In this document: piece by piece, positions 57,401 to 64,000 of the stretch
How positions within the stretch are numbered: the first letter of the stretch is position 1
Layout: the number at the start of each line of letters is the position of its first letter
Assembly (NCBI GenBank): GCA_038373885.1
Contig: JAWZYV010017493.1
Span: 744,001-808,000, forward strand
Direction of reading: 5' to 3'
DNA length: 64,000 nt
Source: Cheiracanthium punctorium
Lineage: Eukaryota > Arthropoda > Arachnida > Araneae > Cheiracanthiidae
Translations under genes and position numbers: made by a program
Notes under the pieces: model-generated
Databases searched by the model: none
Seen by the model: the letters and a program-made list of their open reading frames with translations, nothing else
What the model was told of the DNA's origin: nothing

Positions 57401-59968
57401 AATTGCCCCGAATGCCGTGCTGGAAATCAGTCCTTGCATGTATCCTGTGTTTTATGTACGGAACACGAGTCCAGGGGGTGAACCCACTCAATACTTTTAC
57501 CTTTCATTCACCCTCCTCTCAGTCCGAAAAGCCGGTGATTCGGATCAAAATATTTAGGTTACTCGAACGGTTAGATCTTATACCGTATTTAAATATATTG
57601 GACCAATTTGTTATATTTTGTAACGGATTGTGTCAATATGAATGGCATTTCGTTATTGCGTTATAACGGTATGAAGATGTCGTTCTGTTCCTTTAACGTT
57701 ATGGTCTCATACCGTATTTAAATTGTTATTGAACGAAAGGTTATATTCTAACTAATTGATACTGTATCGTTATCAAGTAGTTATGTGAGTTTAACGTTAT
57801 AAACTAAACGGTTAACATGATTAGCCGAATGCATTCTGTTACTGTTCTTAGAGTTATTATGTATAGCACAGAAAAGAATAACGTTATATTAAGTGTACGT
57901 TGAATATCGTTATTAAATATAACGTTATTCCCCGAGCACTCTTGGGTCAAGTAACCGAATACTGATTTCTCAAATCATTAACGTTATAGATTATAACGTT
58001 ATTTCGTGAAGAACGATTTGAAAGTTACGGTATGAGTAACGTTATTCGGCTTGTGAATAACGTTATGATTTGTAACGAATAACGAATTGATTATAACGCA
58101 CATTACGTTAAGTTACGGATCCCTGCGGGAAACTCCAGGTAGGACGCATGTAGTTCTAAACGAAGCATTCGGTGACGTGAACTGACCTCTCCTAGGGTGC
58201 AATTAATCGTTAATGGCTATGTGTATAACCGTAGAGCAGGGGTAAACAGGACTCAGAAGTAGAAAGAGTGAGTAAAAAAAAAAAAAGAAAGAAAAAAAAA
58301 AAGATGGTTTAAATAAAAAAAAAACTTCATAGTTATCAAAAATTAAATATGGACATATCACCTTAAAATCCTGAATGTGTATAAAATGTAGAAAATATTA
58401 AACTTTAAAGATAGCAGTTTCCTTACTTCAATAATTGGAACTAGATATATTGTTTAGGCTAATGTACTGTAAGTATTTGCATATTTTTATTAGATAATTG
58501 ACCATGGTCGACTATGAGCCTGAATACGGGACAGATGACTTGAAAGCAATTCAAAAGTTCTCAAGTCTCATTCCATAGCTGGGCTGTCCTTTATCAAAAA
58601 TAATGCTAATCCATCTATCTTCGACATTCTTAATTCGAGTTATATATAAATGCATTACATTCGAAATCCCTTCTCTGAATTATGGTAATTTCATGCATCA
58701 GCATTGTTCATTACACGGCCGTGATGGGTCCTCATTTGATAACAACACAGGGTCCTTATCATCTCCATCTTCCTTGTCCAGCTGTGTTGTTCGATAACTG
58801 CAGAAAACAATTCGCCTTCACTCACACGCTTCCATCTTACATCATGCGAAACACCCCTCTTGAGGTCACTGAACAAATGTTTTCGGCGTTTTAAAATCAT
58901 GCGTTTAAACTATAGTGGCGCCAGTTTCTGAAAGTTGTCAGGACTTTCTTGCAATCATGCCGGGAAATTTTAGTGCATTTTCTGCAACAGAGATTCGAAA
59001 AATGTGAGCGTTTAGTTATTAACATGTTCCATACGTCAACATGACTGACTGTCTTTGTTTTTCAAAACACTTGAGTGAAATAGTAGATTATTTTGTATAG
59101 TTCATATTCCGTATTATTATCTTGGGTTTATCGACACCAGTGAAAGCAATAACTTAGACTAAAACATGCGTTATTTATATTGAGTTCCATGGAACAAATC
59201 TGTCGATGGTTCCACGAATTTATTCTTCTCTGTGCTTAAATTGTTCACTGTTCCACTAACTGTGAAAATTAATTAATAAATAAATGAAAGAATGTTTATT
59301 TATTTATTTATATTAATTTCTATGTCGTAATTAGTAATAAATTTTTCACTTCAAGGACTAACGTTTCGACTTCGCAGCTTCACTTATTGAATCTGTAATA
59401 TCTGGAAGTGATGGTTACAAACTTCATAGGTTCAAAAATGAATTAATTGCGTAAAATCTGTGATGCACAAGAGGTGAACCATAAACCATTTCTGTTTACA
59501 AAGGTTCGAAGTATGAAGTGAAAATTATGAGGGTGATATTCATACGTAGGTTCAGGTTTTACACTTGTATTTTTTATTATTATTATTATTTAGAAATCTG
59601 AGAGGATCACTTTTCATCCGTAAGAGTTTGAAAAAGTTAAAGCCTATTGCAATTTCGAAATAAAAACCAGAATCTTTGGTATTTTACTTTCTAGGTTCGT
59701 CCTCATCAACTGTTACCCTCTTTACTCATCCATATACAGCAAGCTGAACGTCGGTTTGATGATAACTTTCTGCTGGTCATTCAGTTACATCATCCTGGTT
59801 CCTACGCTCGCCGGCCAGTGGGGTCATTTCGGATACGACGAGACTTCCTTTTCGTGCACCATTTTACGAGGCGAAGATGGGAGATCGCCAAAAAAATTTT
59901 TGTTTATTTTGGCTTTCCTGATGCCCACTGTGACCATAATCATTTGCTATTCGTGTATCTTCTACAAA
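33080..59968 (+). CDS. Class A GPCR, moody/Tre1-like, 5' part (TM1-TM5)
   Basis: Coding segments 33080-33429 and 59695-59968 join in frame to 208 residues. TM1 is about residues 17-45 with GN in GCVGNWLT, and TM2 about 56-80 with SLAVADFLFC. An ECL1 Trp and the TM3 Cys lie in EEWILGNELC. TM3 ends in MTGITFNRF, so NRF takes the DRY position; TM4 is about 137-157. The ECL2 Cys is in SFSCTI, and TM5 about 185-207 has FLMP and IICYSCIFY. NR(Y/F) instead of DRY and the overall wording fit the insect moody/Tre1 group, whose fly members act in glial barrier formation and germ-cell/leukocyte-like migration. The start ATG is preceded in frame by TGA two codons upstream. N2 lies in an NVS sequon. TM6-TM7 and the tail are not found. 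Moody versus Tre1 is not decided. Confidence 0.85.
33618..34130 (-). mobile_element. piggyBac-type MITE (copy 4)
   Basis: TTAA at 33614-33617 and 34131-34134. Ends CCCTTTAACGCGCAGT and, reversed, CCCTTTGAGGCGCAAC place it opposite to copy 1. The internal inverted GATCGAAACG blocks are retained. First element in the GPCR intron. Confidence 0.8.
34785..35095. mobile_element. Diverged relic of the same piggyBac MITE family
   Basis: Keeps inverted pairs such as AGTACCAGCAACATGGCAA and CGCCATGTTGCTGGTACGT, GCCACAGAGGCAAAGAACTT, and GCGATGGTAACGGCTGCA. Termini are lost. Confidence 0.55.
36120..40633 (+). mobile_element. hAT transposon, 4.5 kb, perfect 8-bp target duplication
   Basis: CTCTAAAC flanks both sides (36112-36119 and 40634-40641). 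Ends are CAGGGCTGGGGAGTAGCGCG and, reversed, CAGTGGTGGGAAAAACTACT. Subterminal zones at both ends are packed with GTAGCG/GTAGTT words, likely transposase-binding repeats. A decayed transposase C-terminus lies at 38739-39287. The interior is otherwise non-coding with a C run, GGGGCC-rich pieces and long AT tracts. It interrupts a tandem-repeat unit, which confirms the insertion point. Confidence 0.85.
38739..39287 (+). pseudogene. hAT transposase C-terminal relic (hATC dimerisation region)
   Basis: Three overlapping frame segments read FHPRFKLFWIEEE, then MEEYLQNMFPTTSDI with DDDF, then SYEEELTRFLSEPIKPL and NTGVPSSASVQRLFSIALDA with PRRSCLADNNFEIQLLLKFN, ending at a stop at 39285-39287. The P-SSA--RLFS signature and the downstream L----F--LL--N-N are the hAT dimerisation domain. 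At least two frameshifts break it, so it is not functional as read. Confidence 0.75.
41648..43203. mobile_element. 1.56-kb DNA transposon with GTGAC-rich ends, unassigned superfamily
   Basis: Ends CCCTAATAGCACA and, reversed, the same 13 bases. Flanks TGCACCTG (41640-41647) and TGGACCTG (43204-43211) agree at 7 of 8 positions. The left subterminal zone (41660-41990) contains many GTGACT/GTCAC repeats, including a unit of about 60 bp repeated three times (ACCATGTGACTAGTATGTGA). The right zone has fewer. No transposase is visible. An 8-bp duplication suggests hAT- or P-like transposition, but the CCC ends are atypical. Confidence 0.65.
42929..43003 (+). repeat. tRNA-like fragment with B box (weak)
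   Basis: GGTTCGATTCT at 42985-42995 matches a tRNA B box and follows CTGCTCTTCTAATCATTATC, typical of tRNA-derived SINE heads. No clean A box or acceptor stem pairs are seen, so it is not a functional tRNA. Confidence 0.3.
44279..44895 (+). repeat. Left long terminal inverted repeat of the giant element
   Basis: Complementary to 57500-58125 with indels. Contains at least six TAACGTTA palindromes, plus AAATACGGTAT and CTAACGGTTC phrases shared with the other arm. Confidence 0.75.
45505..47335. repeat. Tandem-repeat element with CTTCCTTGTACG / GTGCAAGGAAGTCATGTG ends
   Basis: Begins with CTTCCTTGTACGTAG then AAGGAAGTAATGTGATC and ends near ACGTGCAAGGAAGTCATGTG. In between, units of about 170 bp or more recur (about 45768, 45945, 46425 and 46860) with AAAACTAT-GG-GTAGAATGT, TAGTTGTGCA-CTC and TTTA--TACAGGACC. 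The later part adds CGCCAAATTTGGCGA palindromes. A fragment resembling its right end is at 51835-51905. No protein is encoded. Confidence 0.5.
47340..47835. repeat. Two diverged direct copies about 320 bp apart
   Basis: The stretch around 47340-47505 (TCTAAAGCCGAGATT, GGGACGT-TTG, TTTAAATAAAAAATTT) recurs at 47670-47830 (TCTAAGCCGAGATTTC, GGGACGTTTTGAAGGG, TTTAAATGAAAAAATAAATT). Confidence 0.45.
48820..49262 (+). pseudogene. Three tandem ~156-bp units, each with an endonuclease-like GDFN relic
   Basis: Units start with AAGTATAGTTAGAATATGCC-like phrases near 48825, 48981 and 49141. Translations read TVLEGDFNIDLNSEDVF, TVLVGNFNIDFNFEEGF and TVLVGDLMIDLESKDVF, each between stop codons. The LVGDFNID pattern resembles the active-site Asp/Asn motif of EEP endonucleases in non-LTR retrotransposons and some Helitron relatives. 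It sits directly before a Helitron-family fragment. Non-functional; family assignment rests on a short motif. Confidence 0.4.
49262..49440 (+). mobile_element. Helitron-family fragment with 19-bp hairpin
   Basis: CACTTTTCAACTTAATGAAA and GGGAAGAAGCATGGACTATG follow the same order as 26985-27110. At 49355-49397 it carries a perfect 19-bp inverted repeat (AGTGCGTATTTAAAATCTG) around a 5-base TGTTT loop. Confidence 0.5.
49740..50130. repeat. Members of a ~180-bp tandem family
   Basis: Contains TTATGGTCTATGGATAGAAAT, CGTCACACAACCTG and ACTAGTGT-TAAA wording similar to the array at 54480-55250. Two units are recognisable; they are strongly diverged. Confidence 0.35.
50780..50956. mobile_element. 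Relic of the GCGAGACGAGAC hAT MITE family
   Basis: Repeated TCTCGTCTCGCGTCT words and the right end CGTGTCCATCCCTAG match the element at 28728-28902. The left end is lost. Confidence 0.6.
51905..52080 (-). mobile_element. tRNA-derived SINE
   Basis: The minus strand has an A box TGGCCGAGCACATAGTG (52050-52066) and a B box GGTTTAAATTC (52012-52022) at tRNA-like spacing, then a tail down to about 51905 rich in CG steps. The A-box wording resembles a tRNA-Ser/Leu-type head. No functional tRNA fold is claimed. Confidence 0.6.
52720..53384 (+). mobile_element. Tc1/mariner-like element relic with transposase tail
   Basis: Ends CAGGGTGTGTCACAATTCTG and, reversed, CAGAGTGTGTCACAATTCCC. A second left-end copy at about 52871 (GAGTGTGTCACAATCC) shows a tandem or nested left end. 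Inside, + strand frames read TAFATIDRDKLKRVWEGRI and, after a one-base shift, DFRLDSCHITKGSHIEHL before a stop. These words occur at the end of Tc1/mariner-type transposases as I know them. Frameshifted and mostly deleted. Confidence 0.6.
54480..55250. repeat. Tandem units of about 180 bp
   Basis: Units near 54490, 54670 and 55075 share CGCTAGTGCAC-TT, AATGTATAAGAAT, CTATAATATACATACTGAATTT and AATGCAC--TTTAG. A 200-base unrelated patch (54855-55060) separates the last two. Confidence 0.5.
56436..56670 (-). mobile_element. Deleted mariner element, TA flanked
   Basis: Ends TTAGGTCGGTGCATAATTAT and, reversed, TTAGATTGGTGCATATATAT, with TA on both sides (56434-56435 and 56671-56672). The minus strand keeps a mariner transposase helix-turn-helix piece: FDAGWFAHFKSGDISLEDKP, then GRGRPSDFDDQALL. 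235 bp remain, so the catalytic domain is gone. Confidence 0.8.
57500..58125 (-). repeat. Right long terminal inverted repeat of the giant element
   Basis: Inverted partner of 44279-44895. Contains at least eight TAACGTTA palindromes, densest toward the outer end. Confidence 0.75.
58134..59694. other. Rest of GPCR intron 1, no feature recognised
   Basis: A-rich run near 58274-58325 and a TTTA repeat near 59297. A slightly GC-richer patch lies near 58680-58900, without splice-bounded coding support. Confidence 0.45.
59695..59968 (+). CDS. GPCR exon 2 (ICL2, TM4, ECL2, TM5)
   Basis: Acceptor TTTTACTTTCTAG. The first base G completes Arg, then FVLINCYPLYSSIYSKLNVG and onward to SCIFYK. Donor GTATGT at 59969 on a codon boundary. 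Frame agrees with exon 1 across the 26.3-kb intron. Confidence 0.85.
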
Positions 59969-60833
59969 GTATGTTTTTTTCTCTCTTTATTGAAAAATAT
60001 TTTTAGTGTCAAATATGCGAATTAAGTATTTGTTTAAATGAATTAAATAGCATTGCACTCTAAAAAACATTCTGCGGAAACACTGAAGTTTTTTAATTAA
60101 AAACGCTTAAATATTAATTTAGAATAAGAATAAAGATGAAGATAATCAGTTATGTTTAAAATATTATCAATTTAGTTTCTGATCTGGTAACATTAAAATC
60201 TTTCAAGGAAAGTTTTATTTTTTTTTTTTTCGGCAGAATGTTTTATACGCAAGTTAGGAAGAAATATTTTCTTGAATTAACAAAAATGTATATTGACATA
60301 ATGGTCAATTTGCCTTTCTGAATATTTTTTAAATAATTTTATTGCTAATGTTTTTGGGCATTCAATTATTTTTTTTTTCAAAACCGGTATTTCACATATA
60401 TATTTAAAATATTGATATAAAAATATCTTAATTTCAGACAACGCATATTATTCATCTTATTAATATAAAGAGAGGAGACTGTAGGTATTTCGGAATCCCG
60501 ACAATAGAAAAAAATATCAAGAGAAAATATTTTAAATTGCGGATGTAGTGAGTAAAATAAGTTTCCTCATAGAGACCGCAATTTCCTCTTCGATATGCAC
60601 CTGTCACTTTAACATGATATGCTGACGTTAATGATCCACTAGAAATTGGGAAGATTAATAAATTTTATAATTTATTATAATAAGTAAACCTATAATGTAT
60701 TGAAATTATACAATTTTTTATTATATAATTTTATTAACAGAAATGTACTGCTTAGTACGTCATTGTCTAACAATTCTCAGAGTCTAAATATCCGGACTCA
60801 AAGGTATTGTTTAAAAAAAAATAATAATCATCC

Positions 60834-61364
60834 GTGGCAGAATGCTCAAGACCCCGACGAAAGACGTGCTTGAATATTATTTTCACCAATTCCACGGAAT
60901 GTTATCTGCCTGTTGCAACGCTTTCTCCCTGCCCCCCTCTTAATGTGAACACGAATGTATCTTTTTCAGACGAAAACCAACCATTAACAACCCTTACATA
61001 CACATTTTCCCGTAGTCCCATTCTAACATTAGCGCACCGGGAAGAAAAAATAACTAAACAAAAAGCCTCAAATGTAATGATCATCTGTTCCATCGCGTAC
61101 CCTTACAAGGGAATAACATTAGTTTTATCTGCTCAGAAAGCACGATTTACCAGTTCGAAATTTCAGTTTGAATGCTATCGGGACAGCAAATCAATATTGC
61201 AAATCATTTTCGTTCCATTTCTTGTAATCCCTCTGTGTAAGGCTCCAAATTACTATCATGAGGTCTGGACGATTTTTGCATTTAAAAAGAAAGAAATAAA
61301 ATCGTGTTCCATGAGCGGAAAAGGGATTTCGGAGAACCCAATGTCCAAAAACCGTTCCGGCTGA
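60834..61364 (+). other. Unassigned 176-codon open frame
   Basis: This is the longest uninterrupted frame in the window (MAECSRPRRKTCLNIIFTNS at the start). It is less AT-rich than its flanks and lies inside the GPCR locus after exon 2. It has no transmembrane helices matching TM6/TM7 and no known domain. The frame is not bounded by clear splice sites. It could be a mobile-element relic or chance. Confidence 0.25.
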
Positions 61365-61521
61365 ACGCTCCTTCAAAGGATGTTGTATATGATCAGTGAG
61401 AGCGCGGAAAAGCGAAATTCCTGTAATATGTATAACTAATAAGGGTTTTTTTCATCTATTAAATGACACTCCGTGGATAAGTAGCATGAATGGTTTTGGG
61501 ATACTAATGGGAGGTTCGAAG

Positions 61522-61578
61522 AGTGATACGGCTGGGAACTCAGACGAGACGCAAGGTCATGGTTCCGACAACAAGCAG
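61522..61578 (+). other. Candidate GPCR third-loop exon (weak)
   Basis: A polar reading SDTAGNSDETQGHGSDNKQ ends on a codon boundary at a good donor, CAG followed by GTAATT (61579). Exon 2 also ends on a codon boundary, so phase is compatible with an acceptor after GAAG at 61521. There is no polypyrimidine tract, so the 5' limit is doubtful. ICL3 is variable in this family. Confidence 0.25.
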
Positions 61579-61599
61579 GTAATTGGTCTAAGATTCTAT

Positions 61600-64000
61600 G
61601 CATAATACAGGCAGAATATCGGGATTGTTTATTTTTGCTGTGTCAAAATATGTTTAGGACAGTAAATTAAACAGAGTTTAGTCAACGAGGTGTAACTAAG
61701 GCTGTTGCGTAACTATACACTTGTGGTGTATTCCTTTTTATCCTTGTGTCTCATTCAGAACCAATTAACTATCTTTGAAGGATTTATTGAGAAGAATTCA
61801 TACAAAATAGTATATCACCACTCATCATTAATGACATAATTCGGGTGCTATTTCGGACTTCTTCGGACCGGAATTTCATAGAATGATAGAGTATCCGCGT
61901 TGCGCAGACTCAATCTAGGTCCCTTCTCTAGCACGACTTTCAGGCCAACACAAGGAAGAAACGCTCGGCGCAGACGAGGGAAACTCCGTTGACTGAATTC
62001 TTTAATTTATTCTCCTAACGTATTTTAACACAGCAAAAATAAACAATCCCCCATCCTGCATTAGGCTAATTACTATGGCTTGTTTTCTGTTGTAACCATG
62101 ATTGAACAGTTTAAGGGACTTTTACAGTGTTTTTTCCCAAAGTTTTAAAAGGTTTTTAAGTATTCTGCCCACCCAGCTTATAAAAAAAGTGGTAGTAGCA
62201 ATAAAGTAAATAAAAAAGAAAAGGGAAGTTTTAACCTTTTGGATAAATTCTGCAGACGTAATTGGATCAAAATCCAAAGAAAATTCTTTAAATGAATTAT
62301 TGGAGGAGCGTGTGAGCTACATTTGTATCGAAAGTTTCTTTGCAGAAAAAAAGAGGGTGTATAACAATATAACGACAATATTTAAAAACAAGTTTTCAAA
62401 TAAATGTATATATATATGCAGTGATACTGCAAAACTTACGTGATAATTGGGACAGAGCGATAACCACGTAAGTCGGGGTATAATTTCGTACATAAGTATG
62501 TACATCCAAGTAATTTTTAATATGGGCCGGAGACTGTAAAGAAAACAATAATTTAGAAAAAAAAAATCTTAGCTAATACAAATGCTTAAAAAATTATACG
62601 TTTAAAATCGTAAACCAAAATTACTTTGCAAGTAAACAAAAGACGAATCGATGGGATTTTGAAACCGCGTAACACCGGGTTCGCGTTAGTCGAGATATTA
62701 CTCAGCTTCGCATTTTACACTGGAAAGAATGGCGTCTGGAGCTTTTTACTGTTAATTTTTGCAATTTCATACTTTCTTAACACAGAAAAAACTAAAAACT
62801 GTTTTCTTAACTCTACGAGCATTCAATTCTTCCGAATTTCTCGGCTGTTGAAGAAACAATAGCAGAATTATTATTCATGTTGCATTGAAATTTGCGAAGT
62901 ACTTTTTAAAGCCAAATATTTCATTAAAAAAATCTAGGCAGGCATTAATCGATAGTTGCATCCATTACAGAGTAAAAACAGATTTCACGGCACATGGAAA
63001 ATTCTCCATGCTTTTCAAACATTTCCTCCTCCAGCTATATTCACTAATTTTCAGCCATGCATAACTTCTTTAAACCAACAAAGATGGAAATTGTGAAAAT
63101 GTTTGGCATGTTGAACATGAAGTGCCAACGGCGAAATAAAGCGATGAAAATGACAGCAATTTCTTGAAATATTTAAACTGGATGGAAACAAATAAATAAT
63201 TCACAGAGCAAGATCAAATTATGTGCTCGTCCAAAACGTGATTTGGTTAGAAAATGCTACCCACAGGCAATTGATTCAAATGGTTGATTTAGGGATTTTG
63301 TTTGGGAAATGAAGGAGGACTTTCGTGAAACTAAGATGTGAAATTATGCAGACTAAAGCGAAACTATTTCGTTCTTATTCTAGATAAACATAAGATTAAA
63401 AATAATGTTTTTTCGTATTAAGCTTTGTATTCAAAGATGGTCTAATAGGTATAAAATAGTCTTTGGAAAATTTTTAAAACTCAAACGCTTATTGCAACAC
63501 ACAAATCCACACTCGTTTATCGAACACCCGCATAGGTTCTTAGAAAATTCATTAAATATTGCTATTTCTTTTAATGTAAAATGCTATATAATTTTTAAAA
63601 GCTTGAAAAGCTTAACTATTTACTTCTGTATGAGGTTAAAAGAAGTATTAGCACATCAATCTTTTACAAATTATATATTATTTTACATTTAATAAAAGTT
63701 ACATTTAATGAATCTTCTAAGTACCTCCGCTGATGATGATAAGCTAGCATGAATCTGTGTGTTTCGATAAGTATTTGAGCTTGGAAATTTTCCGAAAAAA
63801 TATTTTAAACCTGTTAGTCCGTCTTTGAATAAAAAGTTTAGTTTTAAAAACTTTTTTATCTTATAGTTATTTAATTCTCTTTAATCTGAATATCGTTTTT
63901 CATATTTCTGTTAAGGCTTTGCAAGACATCTCTTGCGTAGTGTTACTGTTTCTTTCATGTTCGTGTTTTTTGTCCTTATGTTATATCCACAAATACCACG
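61600..64000. other. No exon recognised to window end
   Basis: AT-rich with only chance frames. I looked for TM6 and NP--Y-type TM7 wording of the GPCR and found none. Confidence 0.5.

Larger units (their letters stand above)
44279..58125. mobile_element. Giant 13.85-kb hAT-ended element with long terminal inverted repeats
   Basis: CGGGAAAC lies exactly on both sides (44271-44278 and 58126-58133). Ends are CAGGGATCCGTAACTTAACG and its reverse complement. Inverted similarity continues about 600 bp inward on both sides (44279 to about 44895, about 57500 to 58125) up to CTCAGTCCGAAAAGCC. CAGGG ends plus an 8-bp duplication indicate hAT-type mobilisation. No hAT transposase is recognised inside. 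The cargo is nested repeats: a CTTCCTTGTACG family, EEP-like relics, a SINE, Tc1/mariner relics and ~180-bp tandem repeats. It lies in the GPCR intron and may be one non-autonomous giant or a smaller element swollen by later insertions. Confidence 0.75.

Noticed and set aside
60437..60545. Possible GPCR exon after the acceptor TTAATTTCAG
   Set aside because: The reading frame runs to a stop with no TM6-like hydrophobic segment and no convincing donor.

Overview
This is eukaryotic DNA from an AT-rich, intron-rich animal genome. It is most likely an arthropod and plausibly an arachnid: it encodes a histidine ammonia-lyase and an insect-moody/Tre1-type GPCR, has long introns, and carries Helitron, piggyBac, hAT and mariner relics. 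The clade is an inference, because no rRNA, tRNA set or lineage marker is present. Nothing is bacterial in layout, and most open frames in the window are chance or transposon-derived.

Two host genes can be read, both on the + strand. The first (4741-13043) is the 3' part of histidine ammonia-lyase (HAL). Its eight consecutive coding exons have GT-AG boundaries, keep frame across every junction, and give the last 375 residues and the stop codon. The exons carrying the MIO-forming Ala-Ser-Gly lie before the window. The second (33080-59968 and beyond) is the 5' part of a class A GPCR related to moody/Tre1. Exon 1 holds TM1-TM3 and exon 2 holds TM4-TM5. They are separated by a 26.3-kb intron that splits the Arg codon of an NRF (DRY-equivalent) motif. 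TM6 and TM7 are not seen and probably lie 3' of the window.

Mobile DNA fills most of the rest. Positions 18-3229 are a complete minus-strand non-autonomous Helitron (5' TC, 3' hairpin plus CTAG) inserted between A and T of an AT run. Long-hairpin foldback elements lie at 3849-4435 and 22534-23270, with a spaced inverted repeat at 17205-18570. A TTAA-flanked piggyBac-type MITE family has copies at 7434, 14852, 31301, 33618 and a relic near 34785; a different TTAA MITE lies at 23501. A perfect 8-bp TSD marks a hAT-type MITE at 28728-28902. An unclassified interspersed repeat occurs three times (10840, 28333, 30475).

The GPCR intron is the most striking part. It holds a 4.5-kb hAT element with a decayed transposase (36120-40633, perfect 8-bp TSD), a 1.56-kb element with GTGAC-rich ends (41648-43203, 7/8 TSD), and a 13.85-kb element (44279-58125) with about 600-bp inverted ends rich in TAACGTTA palindromes and a perfect 8-bp TSD. 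The last contains nested Helitron-related repeats, endonuclease-like coding relics, a tRNA-derived SINE and Tc1/mariner relics. With the piggyBac MITE these account for roughly three quarters of the intron. No operon, CRISPR array or functional RNA gene is visible.
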